In this document: positions 1 through 11,134 of the stretch, one piece after another
Position numbering within the stretch: the stretch's first letter is position 1
How the letters are laid out: every line of letters begins with the position of its first letter
From: Pelagomonas calceolata
Lineage: Eukaryota; Sar; Pelagophyceae; Pelagomonadales; Pelagomonadaceae
Direction of reading: 5' to 3'
NCBI GenBank assembly: GCA_918797485.1
Contig: CAKKNE010000002.1
Coordinates: 4,802,501-4,866,500 of the forward strand
DNA length: 64,000 bases
Program-made: the position numbers and the translations under genes
Notes under the pieces: model-generated
Seen by the model: only the letters and a program-made list of their open reading frames with translations
Databases searched by the model: none
Told to the model about the DNA's origin: nothing

Positions 1-1
1 T

Positions 2-3000
2 CTCGCGCGCGTGCTCTGGACCTTCATGAGACGGCGCCATGTGGGTGCCTGGAATCAGTGGCGGCGCGTCGCGCTCTACCAGCGCTTCTGCAACGAGCGG
101 GATATCCTACTGGAATCCCACACGTCCGAACTTTCTTCCCTGAAGGAAGAGTTCGCAGCGGAGCAAGAAGCAAGCAGGGATGCTGCGCAGCTTGAACTCG
201 AGGACGCCGTGGCCCGCGCTTTGTCCGAGGGAGAGAGGGCATCACTCAAGGCGCTCGCCGACCGCGAGGCCCTCGCCGAATCTACATTGGAGGCGCGTGA
301 GCAGGAGCTTTTGGCATATCATGGGGCCGACATGGACGCGCTCGACGCGAAGCATCAGCGCGAAATCGAGGCCGCCGTCGCGGACGCGGAGCAGCGCATG
401 CGGGCCCAGCGCGAGGCGGCGGAGCGGGCGCTGGTAGAAACGCATCGGAGCACGCTCAAAAGTGCCCAGTCGACGTACGAGGCAGCGGTGAAGGCGGCTT
501 TAGCCGATAAGGACCGCGCGCGTCTGCTCCAGGCGCAGAAGCAGGCCTTGCAACGGGTCCTGAGGGTGCTGCGGCGATGGCTGCGCGAGTCGCTGGCCGG
601 CTCTTTTGTCTGGTGGCGTCGAGCGGTGACCCAATCCCTGGAGGGCCAGGACCTAACAGCAGTGCGGCTGCTGGAACGAACAGTGGCACGAATCGGTCGG
701 CGGCACGTGGGCTTTGCTTTCGCGTCCTGGGTGCGTGTGATGAAACGCGAGGAAAGGAGACGGGCGGCCCTGCGTGCGTTCGACAGAAGTCTGAGAAGGT
801 GGTGCCGGAGCTCCGCGACGGCCTCCTTTGTCTTCTGGCGGGGCATTACTCAAGCGGCCGCGGCCCAGGAGAGGGCAGCGCGCTTGCTTGACCAAGCGCT
901 GAATCGCATGGCGCGGGCGTCAGAAGCAGGGGCATTTGTGTGGTGGCGCCGCGTGGCCTCTCAGGCGCGTGCCAGTGACGAAGCTCGCGTTCACGCGGCA
1001 AACTTATTCAGTCAGGCGCTGACGCGCCTCGCACACAAGCACACGGGCGGCTGCTTTATGCTGTGGCGGCACGCTTTGTTATTAGAGGACCAGCAAAAAC
1101 AGGCCGCGCGTTTCCTGGAGCATGCGATAGCACGAATGGCGCGAGGGTCCGTAGGCGGCGCCTTCGTGTGGTGGCGCCGAGTCGCGACGAACGCGACGAA
1201 TGCTCTATATGCAAAGCACCGCGCGTCGCGCGCCCTCACGCGAGTTATGAGGCGCTGGTCACGCATTTCGATGGCGGGGGCGTACCTTTGGTGGGCCCGC
1301 GCGACGCGCGACGGGAGAGCGTTAGAAGATTCCAAGCGTCTAGCGACGCAACTCTTCACGCGGGCCCTCGAGCGGCTGGCAAGGAAGTCATGGACCGCAG
1401 CATACTTATTGTGGCGGAAAAGGACGACAGACGCTAGAAATGCCGACTCCTCGCGGAGCCAGGGCGCGCTCCTGGTCACACGAGCCCTCCGCGGTGCTCG
1501 CGAGCGGCGCGCGGTCCTCCGGGCCTTTTTGAAATGGCAGGCGTTCAGCGACGCCGTCGCGCAGTATCTCTTGATCGAGGACGAGCGCGAGCGCGACCAC
1601 GACCTGGCATTGCGCAAGGCGGTCTCGGGCATGAGAACCGCGCTGCTCAAGGCATCGGCGGGGTCGGCGCTCATACGCATCACGCGGCGATCGCGATTCT
1701 TCCAAGCGTGGCGCGCGTGGAAGGCCTTGAGTGTCCAGGCTGTGGCGACGCGCCGGCTGAACCGAGTCTGCCGACGCTGGTGCCGCATGTCCATCTACGG
1801 CTCCTTTGATTGGTGGCGTCGCGTCGTCGTCGATGCGGTGGCGGCGGAGGAAGCGCAAAAACGGGCAGCGCGCTTGTTTGGTGCGGCGTTGCAGCGGTGG
1901 AGTGTCAAGTCGCGGAGTGGCGCCTTTGCCTACTGGAGAATAGTTGCCACGGAAGCTCGAGATGCAGATGAGCTCCATGGTCGCTCGGTACGCTTGCTAG
2001 ACCAAGCTTTGTCGCGAATCGCTCGCAAATCGGTGGCGGGCGCGCTGCTGTACTGGCGACGCACTATCGAGCTTGAGAATCAAAGGCAGGACGCCCTGAT
2101 TGCCTTCGGTCGCGTGATGAGGCGGTGGCTCCGGAGCTCGCTGGCTGCCTCGTGGGTGTACTGGCGTCGCGTTGTTGCGGACCAGAGCACGTTAGACGAT
2201 ATGCGGCACCACGCGGCGGTGTTGTTTGAGCAGGCGCTGTGCCGACTGGCCCGTACATCACGAGGCGCGGCGTTTGCATGGTGGGCGCGGATTGCGAGAG
2301 CCATGCGTCGCGCGGAGGAAGCGCAGGAAAGAGCTGCACGCTTGCTCGGCCAAGCGCTGAATCGCATGGCGCGGGCGTCACAAGCGGGGTGCTTCGTGTG
2401 GTGGCGAGGGGTCGTGCGGGAGGCGGTCTCAACCGAAGCTGCCCGCAAACATGCATCAATCCTATTCGAGCAAGCCCTGTGTCGCTTCGCGCGGAAATCG
2501 GTGCAAGGGGCGTTCGCCTGGTGGCGCCACACAATCAGGCTGCAAGACTGGCACCGGGCGGCGGCCCGGCTGTTCAGCCAGGCACTGTGTCGCTTGGCAC
2601 GCAGCTCCGAAAGTGCCTCATTCGTCTGGTGGCGCGGCGTCGTCCGGCAGGAGATTGAGGCCGAGGCGGCAAAGCGCCGCAGCGCGTCAGCGATGGAGCG
2701 TGTTGTGCGAAGGTTCGCCCGCACGTCGACGAGAGGTAGCTTCGAGTGGTGGCGGCACGTCTGTTCACACCTTGTGGCGGCGGAAGAACAGCAGCTCCTG
2801 GCCACGAAACTCATCACCAGAGGTCTAGTGATGTGGGCCCGCAAGTCCGCAGCGGGTGCCTTCCACTTCTGGCGAAGGCAAGCGCTACGCTTGAAGGAGA
2901 TCGAGGACTCGTGGAACCAAGGCACAAAGCGCATGTGGCGCTCGTTCCGGCGTTTAGTGGAGAACCGCCAGAGGCGCTTCTTCTTCCGCTGGCGCAGCAG

Positions 3001-4840
3001 CGCGGTCCCGAGGCAGCTGGCCCTGGCCGATCCTCGCGAGCGCCTGCACCTGCTCTTGCGCAACGCTGTTTTAAGGTGGGAACACACCACCGAGGCCGCA
3101 GCATTTGGAACCTGGAGGCGGCGCACTGCATCCTATTCCTCAAGGGAACTCTCTCTGCACTTCCTCGAGCGTATCGTCCGGCGCCACGCCAAGAAGTCGC
3201 TTCACACAAATCTTTTGGCCTGGAGGTTAAGGGCAAAGCACACGGCCGTGTCGGCCGTCGCGGGCGCGGCCAAGCGAAGATACGAGGAGTTATTGTCGAT
3301 GGACGCGCGATGTGCCTCTCTGGTCGCCGAGGCGGCCCGACGCTCGGAAGTGCACCGGCTTCAGTTGCTCCTTCTGCGCGGCTCCTGTGTCGACGCCGGC
3401 CTCTGGATGCTCGCGGGCCGGCACGCGAACTCGAGAAAGAGGGCGCTGCGCCGCGGCTTCGACGCCTGCGGTCGAGCCCTGCGGCGTTTCCGCGTGATGA
3501 ACCGATGCATTCGTCGGCTGGCACACTTCCACGCCGCTGTCGCGCTGAACCGCTGGAGAGTCGCGGCGGGCGCACGTACGCGAGCTATTGCGGCGTTGCG
3601 GGCCTATGGTTTGCACCTGAACGCCCGCGGCCGCGCTGATGCGCTGAGACGTTCCCTGACGACATGGCGCCGCGCCTGCGACGGTGGAGCCCTGCGTCTG
3701 CAATTGGAGGCGCGCGATGCGGCGGCGGCGAGAGCTGCTGCAGACGCCGCGGCGGAGATCCGAGCGGTGCGCGAGGAGGTTAACGATGCGGTAAGAGCGG
3801 CGACGCAACGCGTCCGAGAGGCGCGTGACGACCGAGAGGCCGCCATGCTTGACGCGCAGCGAAGAGATCTATCTCTAAGACATACGGCGGAGCTCGAATT
3901 TCTCGAGGCTGAGGGCGATGCTAGGACAAAGCGGCTTGTGCTGGGCGGCGTGTGCGCCAGATGGGCGCGGCGGTCGCGGGCCGGGGCGTTCATTTTCTGG
4001 CGTGAGAATAGAAGGACGATTGAAGCAACGAAATCGCGTAGCTTGACTCTGCTCCCGAGGCTCGTCCACAGCCTCTCGATGCGATGCGAGCGACGCCAGC
4101 TGACCAAGACGCTACGCCAATTGCGGAGGCACGCGCTCGAGGTGAGAAGACGCCAGATAAACTCGTCGCAAGGCATACGTAAATTGAAGAGGCGTCTAGC
4201 CATCTGGATAAGGCGGAGGCGCCACTCTGCTTTCCAAACATGGCGGGAGAACGCGCACGATAAGCAATGGCGCCTCGCGTTGGCATGTGGAAGAGTCTAC
4301 CAGTGCATGCGCCGGCGCTCTCGCTGGCGCCGACGTGCGGCCTGGCGGATCTGGTGCGAAAGGGTCAAGGACATCCCGAGGGCTTGCCAGCTCCTCAGTC
4401 GCCTCCTCCACCGCTCGGCCATAAGCAGATTGATGGGAGCCTTCAGGCAATGGAATGATCACTATTCCTTCATGTACGAGCTCCACAAGGCGCTTGGGAA
4501 GAGCGTCCTCAAGCAAAAACAGGAATTACTGGAGACAAAGCGCAAGTTAAAGTTGAGTCAGACGACGCCGAACAAAGCAACGGAGCGGGTATCTGCGCGG
4601 AACCGTACTTTGGAGAAAATGCTACGAGAGCGCGAGGTGAAGACCGACAAAACGGTCGCAGCACTGCAGACAGAGGTGGATACGCTGAGACGTCGCGTCA
4701 AGATGCTCCTCGAGGTGCAGTCTCCTCCTGAGACGCCGCCCAGGACGCCTTCGCGCAGAACTAGTTTCGACTCGCCGCGGTCGCGCGCGGGCTCCTTCCG
4801 GAGCAAGTTCGACGTCGCCGCGGCGCGCTTCAGTCCGTGA
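2..4840 (+). CDS. Sfi1-like repeat protein, 5' partial
   Basis: The frame is open from the left edge of the window to the TGA at 4838-4840, so the start lies outside; about 1,610 residues are visible. A coiled coil occupies roughly residues 25-180. It is followed by about 30 degenerate repeats of 33-37 residues with the core R-x-x-R-x-S-x-x-G-x-F-x-x-W-W-R-R, reaching to about residue 1480, and then a C-terminal coiled coil and a Ser/Pro/Arg tail. Spaced aromatic/Trp repeats in a long helix are the hallmark of Sfi1-type centrin-binding proteins of centrosomes and basal bodies; centrin binding here is inferred. Several repeats are nearly identical to each other (for example around residues 300 and 780), which suggests growth by internal duplication. 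A generic IQ-rich structural protein is the alternative. Confidence 0.75.
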   Translation, partial: LARVLWTFMRRRHVGAWNQWRRVALYQRFCNERDILLESHTSELSSLKEEFAAEQEASRDAAQLELEDAVARALSEGERASLKALADREALAESTLEAREQELLAYHGADMDALDAKHQREIEAAVADAEQRMRAQREAAERALVETHRSTLKSAQSTYEAAVKAALADKDRARLLQAQKQALQRVLRVLRRWLRESLAGSFVWWRRAVTQSLEGQDLTAVRLLERTVARIGRRHVGFAFASWVRVMKREERRRAALRAFDRSLRRWCRSSATASFVFWRGITQAAAAQERAARLLDQALNRMARASEAGAFVWWRRVASQARASDEARVHAANLFSQALTRLAHKHTGGCFMLWRHALLLEDQQKQAARFLEHAIARMARGSVGGAFVWWRRVATNATNALYAKHRASRALTRVMRRWSRISMAGAYLWWARATRDGRALEDSKRLATQLFTRALERLARKSWTAAYLLWRKRTTDARNADSSRSQGALLVTRALRGARERRAVLRAFLKWQAFSDAVAQYLLIEDERERDHDLALRKAVSGMRTALLKASAGSALIRITRRSRFFQAWRAWKALSVQAVATRRLNRVCRRWCRMSIYGSFDWWRRVVVDAVAAEEAQKRAARLFGAALQRWSVKSRSGAFAYWRIVATEARDADELHGRSVRLLDQALSRIARKSVAGALLYWRRTIELENQRQDALIAFGRVMRRWLRSSLAASWVYWRRVVADQSTLDDMRHHAAVLFEQALCRLARTSRGAAFAWWARIARAMRRAEEAQERAARLLGQALNRMARASQAGCFVWWRGVVREAVSTEAARKHASILFEQALCRFARKSVQGAFAWWRHTIRLQDWHRAAARLFSQALCRLARSSESASFVWWRGVVRQEIEAEAAKRRSASAMERVVRRFARTSTRGSFEWWRHVCSHLVAAEEQQLLATKLITRGLVMWARKSAAGAFHFWRRQALRLKEIEDSWNQGTKRMWRSFRRLVENRQRRFFFRWRSSAVPRQLALADPRERLHLLLRNAVLRWEHTTEAAAFGTWRRRTASYSSRELSLHFLERIVRRHAKKSLHTNLLAWRLRAKHTAVSAVAGAAKRRYEELLSMDARCASLVAEAARRSEVHRLQLLLLRGSCVDAGLWMLAGRHANSRKRALRRGFDACGRALRRFRVMNRCIRRLAHFHAAVALNRWRVAAGARTRAIAALRAYGLHLNARGRADALRRSLTTWRRACDGGALRLQLEARDAAAARAAADAAAEIRAVREEVNDAVRAATQRVREARDDREAAMLDAQRRDLSLRHTAELEFLEAEGDARTKRLVLGGVCARWARRSRAGAFIFWRENRRTIEATKSRSLTLLPRLVHSLSMRCERRQLTKTLRQLRRHALEVRRRQINSSQGIRKLKRRLAIWIRRRRHSAFQTWRENAHDKQWRLALACGRVYQCMRRRSRWRRRAAWRIWCERVKDIPRACQLLSRLLHRSAISRLMGAFRQWNDHYSFMYELHKALGKSVLKQKQELLETKRKLKLSQTTPNKATERVSARNRTLEKMLREREVKTDKTVAALQTEVDTLRRRVKMLLEVQSPPETPPRTPSRRTSFDSPRSRAGSFRSKFDVAAARFSP

Positions 4841-4949
4841 TGCAACAACCGCCGAGGCCGCCGCGCCACGACAACGGCATCCATGCCCACAATTCACCCC
4901 GCCCGCCGGGCCACATATGTTCTAATGTCATTCATAATCTAAGTTAAAG

Positions 4950-7505
4950 CTACCGGTACCGCGCCTTGGCCTGCAGCATCGCCTGCTCGTAGGCCTCGTT
5001 GATGCGCGCCATCGCCGCCGTCGCGCCCGGCGACGTGCACCGGTCGGGGTGGAAGCGCAGCGCGAGTTTTGCGTAGGCCTTTTTGATGGCCGCCGGCCGC
5101 GCGTCCCGGCCGACGCCGAGCACGTCGTGGTACGACGCCGCGCGCGCGACGCCCGACGACGAGGAGGGCGGCGGCTTCGCGCGGCCGTGGCCGCCGCCGA
5201 AGGGCGACCGGCGCGGCGGCGGCGGCGGCGGCGCATAGGCGCGCCGTCGTGGCGGCGGCGGCGGCGGCGCGGCGGCCGACGGCCGCCGCCGCCGCGCGTC
5301 CGCCTTGCGGCGTTCATTTTTTTGGGTTTCGATGGCCTGCTTCGCCGCGGCGCGCTCGCGCTCGGCGTCGGCGATGTCCTTCTCCGCCGCGCGAGATGAG
5401 CGGGCCCCGCGCAGGTAGCGGTCGAAGTCGCCGACGGCGTCCCGGAAATCACCCGCCCTTGCGCGAGCTCGCGCGCGGCGCAGTCGTGCTCGCAAATAGT
5501 CCGGCCGTAACCGCAATGCTTTCGTGCAAGCATCGACTGCCTCGCCGCACCGGTCCAACACCAACGCACACGCGGCGACGTTGCAGTGCACCGCCGCTCG
5601 CAGCCCGGCAACTTCAGAAAACGCGTCCAACCGTAAAGCGTCGCGGTACATGGCCGCCGCCGCGCGGTAGTGGCCGCGCGCGTACGCGTCGTCGGCGCGC
5701 GTCTTGGCCCGTCTAGCTTTCGAGGCCCTATTCAAAGCTTCGTCACAACGCAACCGAGCGCCTCTGGGAGCGCCCTCTGTTGAAGCTGTCGCAACAGCTT
5801 TCAAGGCGCGGTCCGCTCTTGACCTAGCAGCGTCGCAGGCCTCGTCGGGCGCCTCGTCTCGCCGCAACGCCCAGACCCAGACTTCTGGGAGCGAGTCCTC
5901 CTCCACCGAAGCGGCGTCGAGCGCCGCTAAAGCTCGCGCGACGCACGCAGCACGAGAAGCCATATCCATACCTTCGGATATGGGCGTGCCGATGGCCGCG
6001 GCGGTCGCATCACAAAACGCCGCGCACTCGCGCCACCGGTCGCCCGCTTTTAAGGCTTGCGCTTTTGCCCTTCGAGCGCACGCCGCCAACGGCGCTCGCA
6101 ACAACGCGTCCTCCGAAGCTCTAAGAGCCCGGTCCACTTCGACGTCCCTTTGTGCTGAACTTCTACGTTTCGCGGCCTGCTGCACGGGGTTCTCGTTCTC
6201 CTCGTCGTTTTCCTTAGTAGTGTGACTCCGCGCCGCATCCAAGGCCGTTTTTGCTCGTCGTAAAGCGTCCTCATATCTATGAACATCAACCAACCCAGCA
6301 TCAGCCGTCGCCAAAGCCGCCAGCGCGTCTTTCGGCGGCGGCTTCATGGCCGACCGCGCCGTTTCCACCGCTTGCGTAGAAGCATTCCGCGCGCGCTCGA
6401 AGCTCCGCCTCGCTTCATCACTGCGACCTAGTGCTAATCTCAAGCGCGCAGACCGGTTGTGCACCTTAGCTAAGCCAGGCTCCAATTCCACGGCCGCGTC
6501 GCAGTCGTTGAGCGCGTCGTCGTGCCGCCCGAGCATCGTTCTGGCCGCTCCTCGGTTGCCCAGCGCTTTCGCAGCTAAAGACCATCCCTGTGGTGCACTA
6601 TTGAGACAGGAAGTGTAGTGCTTCACTGCTGTTTCATAATCACCTCGCTCGTAGCATCTCCCGGCTTCATCATAAGCGTCTAAAGCGTCCTGGTCTACTC
6701 TTCTCACATGTTTCGGTCTCCTATTCTTCTTCTTCTCCGAGGAGGACGGCCCCAGCTCGAACTTGACGCCCGTCGTCTCCTCGGTCTCCATCGGAGCCTG
6801 TTCTACGGGCTTCGTCGCCTGAAACACGAAAGGGGCGCTCTGCCGAGACTTCGGCCTCCCAGGCGGCCGGCCAGGTGGTTTTCTGGGAGCAGCAGGCGCG
6901 CCGATGTTGAAGGCACCGGTCGGCAGGTCCGTGTCCATGGCCTGCTCAAAATCCAAAGTTCGAGCGGCTCTGGGCTTGGTAGACGCGCCGACGTGGAAGG
7001 GAGCGGCCGGGAACGGCTTTGCGGTTTTGGACTTGGACGGTCGCGCCGACACGCGTTTGTGGCGCTTGTCCTTTGCTGATGGTTCACTCGGAGGTGTTCC
7101 CAATGAAAAACGCCCTGTACTCCTAGGTGGACTCGCCTCGCCGAACAACTGCCTTTCGACCTCTTTTTCCGCATTGGCATCCAAAGGAGAAGGGCTCCAC
7201 GTCGCGCCGTTGACGGGCCGACCCCTCGCGGTGTCCGGCGCGGCTTGTTCTGGTGGTCTAGGAGAAGTGAACTGGAACTTCTGTTGCTCGGGACTGACGC
7301 GCATCTTCTTGAGCATCTCGCGCATGGACTCCGCTTGTGCCGGGTCGTGGAGCTTCATGCCTTCGGCCAGTAACTGTTGCAAGCGCAGTATAGAATCGTA
7401 GGAGAGGTTGTCCTTGTTGAGCGAGAGGCCGGCCATGACGGCGTCGAGGTCCATGGCTTGCGCGGGCTCGCCGTTTGCTGTGGTTGGCGCGGCGGCGGTC
7501 GTCAT
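4950..7505 (-). CDS. TPR and J-domain co-chaperone (DNAJC7-like)
   Basis: The ATG at 7505 gives 851 residues. The N-terminal 250 residues are low-complexity with repeated short FNIGAP/FxxG-like segments. A first TPR block lies around residues 270-350 (paired helices with A-x-x-x-G-N-R-G-A-A), a second around residues 600-690, and a C-terminal J domain at about 790-851 carries the HPD triad (R-F-H-P-D-R) needed to stimulate Hsp70 ATPase. TPR blocks followed by a terminal J domain match the DNAJC7/TPR2 family, which passes clients between Hsp70 and Hsp90; the cytosolic role is inferred from the family. An Arg/Pro-rich linker precedes the J domain. The gene is transcribed away from the TOG gene and shares a 584-bp intergenic region with it. 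Confidence 0.85.
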   Translation of the reverse strand: MTTAAAPTTANGEPAQAMDLDAVMAGLSLNKDNLSYDSILRLQQLLAEGMKLHDPAQAESMREMLKKMRVSPEQQKFQFTSPRPPEQAAPDTARGRPVNGATWSPSPLDANAEKEVERQLFGEASPPRSTGRFSLGTPPSEPSAKDKRHKRVSARPSKSKTAKPFPAAPFHVGASTKPRAARTLDFEQAMDTDLPTGAFNIGAPAAPRKPPGRPPGRPKSRQSAPFVFQATKPVEQAPMETEETTGVKFELGPSSSEKKKNRRPKHVRRVDQDALDAYDEAGRCYERGDYETAVKHYTSCLNSAPQGWSLAAKALGNRGAARTMLGRHDDALNDCDAAVELEPGLAKVHNRSARLRLALGRSDEARRSFERARNASTQAVETARSAMKPPPKDALAALATADAGLVDVHRYEDALRRAKTALDAARSHTTKENDEENENPVQQAAKRRSSAQRDVEVDRALRASEDALLRAPLAACARRAKAQALKAGDRWRECAAFCDATAAAIGTPISEGMDMASRAACVARALAALDAASVEEDSLPEVWVWALRRDEAPDEACDAARSRADRALKAVATASTEGAPRGARLRCDEALNRASKARRAKTRADDAYARGHYRAAAAMYRDALRLDAFSEVAGLRAAVHCNVAACALVLDRCGEAVDACTKALRLRPDYLRARLRRARARARAGDFRDAVGDFDRYLRGARSSRAAEKDIADAERERAAAKQAIETQKNERRKADARRRRPSAAAPPPPPPRRRAYAPPPPPPRRSPFGGGHGRAKPPPSSSSGVARAASYHDVLGVGRDARPAAIKKAYAKLALRFHPDRCTSPGATAAMARINEAYEQAMLQAKARYR

Positions 7506-8089
7506 CTTCGTCGCGCGCGTCAGCTCGTGCGCTGCCGTGTGCAGCGGTCGAGCGCAGCCGCGGGCGCCTCAAAAAGTTGCAAATGCCTCCGGCTCTCCGG
7601 CTGATTTGCCCGCGCGCGGCCGCTTGAGGTGCAAAAAAATTGCACCGGCGGTGACAGCTGCGAGCTATGCGGCCAGCAGCGCGCTCTAGTCTTGTCTCGC
7701 GCGGCCGAGATGGCAGAGCCAATTGCCAGTACCTCGCAACTCAAAATGTGAGGCGCCTCCGCCGCGGATCGCGGGTCAAATTACGCTTCCTGCGCGAGTC
7801 CCATGCAATAGAACACTCCATAATTGATACATAGCGTCCTCCTGAGCTCGGCAAAACCCGTTTTGACCAAAGTTTTTGCCGCGGGCCGCGCGAGCAAAAA
7901 GAGCAGCGCTGCGGTCCTCAGAGTCTCAGGACAACCTCCGCAGTACCGCTCAATACGCCAGTGATCGACCTTGGCCGCGCGTCGCATCTGTTCGCGCCGT
8001 TGAGACAAAAAAAGCATCAAACGGGCACAGCGCAAAAAATCGCAGCGCGCGACGCAAGACGCAAAAAGGAGCGCGCGACGACAGCAAAG
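7506..8089. promoter_or_regulatory. Divergent intergenic region between J-domain and TOG genes
   Basis: This 584-bp spacer separates the ATG of the co-chaperone (minus strand) from that of the TOG protein (plus strand), so it should contain both promoters. I see no copy of the GCTAGCG/ACACTAG palindrome found in other spacers and no TATA-like box. Several A-runs and short copies of GCAAAA/TTTTGC occur between 7630 and 8065. Confidence 0.5.
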
Positions 8090-11000
8090 ATGAGCGCCGA
8101 AGCCCTCGCCGCGAGCAAGTGGCAGGACCGGCGCGAAGCCTGGGAATCAATAACAAACGCCGCCGACGCTGAGACGCTGACGACTCACCTGGCCAAGGAG
8201 ACGAACGGCGCCGTGCTCGACGCGGCGCTCGACGCCGTCGCGCGCGTCGCGGCTCCCGAGCTGGCGCCTGCTTTACCCTACGTCGTCCAGAAGGGCCTCG
8301 CGAACGCGCGCGGCGCGACCCAGAGAAGGGGCCTCCGGGCCGTCGTCGCTTTGCAGCAAGTCGCACCCTCTGAAACGACGGACGCCCTCGTCGACGGCAT
8401 CACGACCTCGAAGAACGCGCGGGGGCCTTCTGCTTGCGCGAAGGCTCTGACGACGGAGTGCGCGCCTTCCACGGCGTGGCTCTCGTCACATTCAGACCGC
8501 CTGGCGACGGCCGTGGCCAAGCTCGCCTCGGCGGCAAACGGCGACGCTCGAAAAGCCGCGGTCGACCTCGCGGTCGCCGTCGACGACCCCGTCGTTTTCC
8601 AGAAACTTCCGGAAAATGCGAAGAAGGCCGTCGCCAAGCTAAGAGGCAACACACCACCACCGCCGCCGCCCCCGGAAGCGGGCCCGCCGCCGCCGCCCGG
8701 ATCTCCGCCCAAGCGCGTCACGATCAAAGCTCCCCCGCGGAAGGCGCCCTCGCCCGAGAAAGGCGACGACTTGCTCGCCGCGTTGGCGCGGAGGAACATT
8801 ACGCCACCGTTCGATGCGGCGTTCCAAGGCAAGTGGGACGCACGACGCGAAAAATTGGAGGCCGTCGCCTCGGTCGCCCGCGCTTGTAGCGGCGACGGCG
8901 AGGCCCTCGCGCTAGCTGTTGCGGCAGCTTGTGAAGCGGAGCCCCACGCGGCCGTGGCCAAGGCGGCTATTAGTGCGTGCGCTTCGGTCGCGGGCGTCGC
9001 CGGCGTCGTGGGAAGACGTGCTTTAGTGGTCGCTTTATTACCGAGGCTGCGCGATGCGAAGCTGGCGTCTCAGGCATCACAAGCTCTCAATGACGTCTCA
9101 ACAATACAACCGGAGGTCGTCTTCGACGATGCGACGGTACGAGCCGCGACGGACGCCTTAGCGGCCGGCGCCAAAAGACGTTTGCCTCCACAAGGCCGCG
9201 CGTGCGGGTTTCGATGGGCGTCGTCTGCCTTCGCCGCGTCGTCGAAGGCGCCTCCCCTCTCGACGAAGGCCTGGGCCGCGCTTTGTGCCGCGGACTGTTC
9301 GGATGCACACGGGCCGTTGCGCGCGGCCGCCCGCGACGCCCTTTCGGCGTTGTGTCAAAGGCCGCGCGCCGACGTCAAGTCGGCGCTCCAAATGTTGGAC
9401 GCGAAGACGCGCGCTAAGGTACTCGAACGCAAGGAGCCACAGAAGCCGGCCGCCGCTCCGAAGCGCAAGCCCCCACCGCCGAAGCCCCAAGAAGTAGTGG
9501 TGTGGCCTCCTCCTCATATCACGGAGCGCACGGGAACGATCGCGGCGTGCGACCTGGCGCCCACGTCCCTCAGAGCGACGCTACGGGCCCCGTCGGAGCA
9601 GAGACGGGCCAAGGCCCTCGCCGAGTTACTGAAACGAGCCGCGGGGCCCGGTGGCGGCTTGGATGCGAGAGAAGCCGACGCGGACCGCGTGTTGAGGGAG
9701 TTAAGGCCGTTGGTGGGCGACGCGCGCGCCTCCCTCCGAGCGCCGGCGTGCGACTGCGCGGCGGCGTGGTTGGATCGCGTGCGGAACCGGGACGACGCTC
9801 GAAAACTAGCGGCGAAGACCGGCTTAGTGGTGGAGGCGGCGGCGGCCGTCGTCGACGCCGGGGCGTTGACGGCCTACCGAGCGGCGGCGTTGCGGTTATT
9901 GCAGTCTTGTTGTGGGAAGCGGTGTGCATCGGATGACGCGTTGGTCATCGACGAGAATGGCGCCAAGGCAATGGCCAAGGCTTTACAAAATGCGTCGGGC
10001 GCGGGTGCCGTCGCGCTGTTGACCTGGCTGGCCAAGCACGCGGACGCTTGTGACATCGGCGACGCGCTGGCTTCACCGCTAATAACGCGGCTCTACGACA
10101 AAGCTAGAGCGCCTAAAGACGCGGCCCTCGAATGTGTAACGGCGCTCGTTCAGAAGGGAGCGCTGGACCGATCGGCGCTGGAAACAGCGCTCGACGCCGC
10201 GCCGATTGTAGGCCGGCGCGTCGTCGCCCAGTTACTAGAGGGCGTCTTCCGCGAGGCGTCTCCAATTAAGGTCGTCAAGCGGGTTCCACAGGCGTCGCCG
10301 CTGCCCGCGGCCTTTGACTTCGGGGTCGCCGACGACGCGTCGACGCCGGTGGTCGAGGCGGCATCTCCTACTGAAGCGTTCGCGGCCATCGAGGCCGCTA
10401 TTGACAACGGTGACCGTCCGGCGCTCCGCGCGGCGGCGGCCGCCGCCGCGGCGTTCGACGCCTCGACCTTTACCAGAGACACGTGCGGCGGTGCCATGCG
10501 CGCGGCCATCGCCGGCGCGCGTTTTGCCGAGCGCGACGCCGCCGCGCGCGCGTCGCTGGACGAGGTCGCTCGCAAAACAGCTTTGGAGGCGCCGCGGTCG
10601 TCGGCTATTGCCGCGGCGTTGGACTTATTGAGGGGCGCGCCGGACCGCGTCGTGGCGAACCATTTGGCGCGGCTGCTGACGCTCGGTCTGCGGGACCCGG
10701 CCTGGGGCCGCGCGCTCGACGCTCGTAAAGGCGACGCTTTGGTAGCGTGCGCCGAGGTCTTCGACAGCGTCTCGGCCGAGGCGCCGTCTCTGGCCCTCGA
10801 CGCGGCCAAGACCGTGGCGGCGTCGGCCGTGGACCGGATTGGTTCTGACGCCGTGATCGCGTTGAGCGGTGCTGCGGAGGATTCGCCGCTGGCGTGCCTC
10901 GTGCGCGCGCTGGCCGGGGCGCCTCCTTTGATGAACGTCGAGACGTCGTCGCCGGAGCAGAAGCCGCTCGCCGGCGTCTCCGACGACGTCGCGGCGCTGC

Positions 11001-11134
11001 GGCGGCGCGCCGCGGCGGCGCGGGCCTCGCTCGGGTCGGCGCGCTCAGTCCCGGATTCCGCGGGCAAGGACCGGATTGCCGCGCTGCGGACGCGGTTGGC
11101 TGTTGCCGCGCGGACGCCTGCGGTTGCGGAGTAA
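8090..11134 (+). CDS. TOG-domain microtubule-associated protein (XMAP215/Stu2-like)
   Basis: The first in-frame ATG is at 8090 (1,014 residues); the frame is open further upstream but only through non-ATG codons. Two TOG-type HEAT arrays are recognisable by their opening W-x-x-R-R-E motifs: KWQDRREAWE near residue 11 and KWDARREKLE near residue 247. A third helical array begins after about residue 480. Proline-rich linkers (poly-P near residues 185-205) separate the modules. TOG arrays bind curved tubulin and drive microtubule polymerisation in XMAP215/Stu2/MOR1 proteins; the shorter length is closer to fungal Stu2 than to five-TOG animal proteins. The C-terminus ends in an Arg/Ala-rich helix. 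The residues contacting tubulin were not checked individually. Confidence 0.75.
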   Translation: MSAEALAASKWQDRREAWESITNAADAETLTTHLAKETNGAVLDAALDAVARVAAPELAPALPYVVQKGLANARGATQRRGLRAVVALQQVAPSETTDALVDGITTSKNARGPSACAKALTTECAPSTAWLSSHSDRLATAVAKLASAANGDARKAAVDLAVAVDDPVVFQKLPENAKKAVAKLRGNTPPPPPPPEAGPPPPPGSPPKRVTIKAPPRKAPSPEKGDDLLAALARRNITPPFDAAFQGKWDARREKLEAVASVARACSGDGEALALAVAAACEAEPHAAVAKAAISACASVAGVAGVVGRRALVVALLPRLRDAKLASQASQALNDVSTIQPEVVFDDATVRAATDALAAGAKRRLPPQGRACGFRWASSAFAASSKAPPLSTKAWAALCAADCSDAHGPLRAAARDALSALCQRPRADVKSALQMLDAKTRAKVLERKEPQKPAAAPKRKPPPPKPQEVVVWPPPHITERTGTIAACDLAPTSLRATLRAPSEQRRAKALAELLKRAAGPGGGLDAREADADRVLRELRPLVGDARASLRAPACDCAAAWLDRVRNRDDARKLAAKTGLVVEAAAAVVDAGALTAYRAAALRLLQSCCGKRCASDDALVIDENGAKAMAKALQNASGAGAVALLTWLAKHADACDIGDALASPLITRLYDKARAPKDAALECVTALVQKGALDRSALETALDAAPIVGRRVVAQLLEGVFREASPIKVVKRVPQASPLPAAFDFGVADDASTPVVEAASPTEAFAAIEAAIDNGDRPALRAAAAAAAAFDASTFTRDTCGGAMRAAIAGARFAERDAAARASLDEVARKTALEAPRSSAIAAALDLLRGAPDRVVANHLARLLTLGLRDPAWGRALDARKGDALVACAEVFDSVSAEAPSLALDAAKTVAASAVDRIGSDAVIALSGAAEDSPLACLVRALAGAPPLMNVETSSPEQKPLAGVSDDVAALRRRAAAARASLGSARSVPDSAGKDRIAALRTRLAVAARTPAVAE

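Noticed and set aside
5049-5716. Long open frames opposite the J-domain gene
   Set aside because: They are Arg/Pro-rich reflections of GC-rich codons in the co-chaperone gene and show no independent domain.
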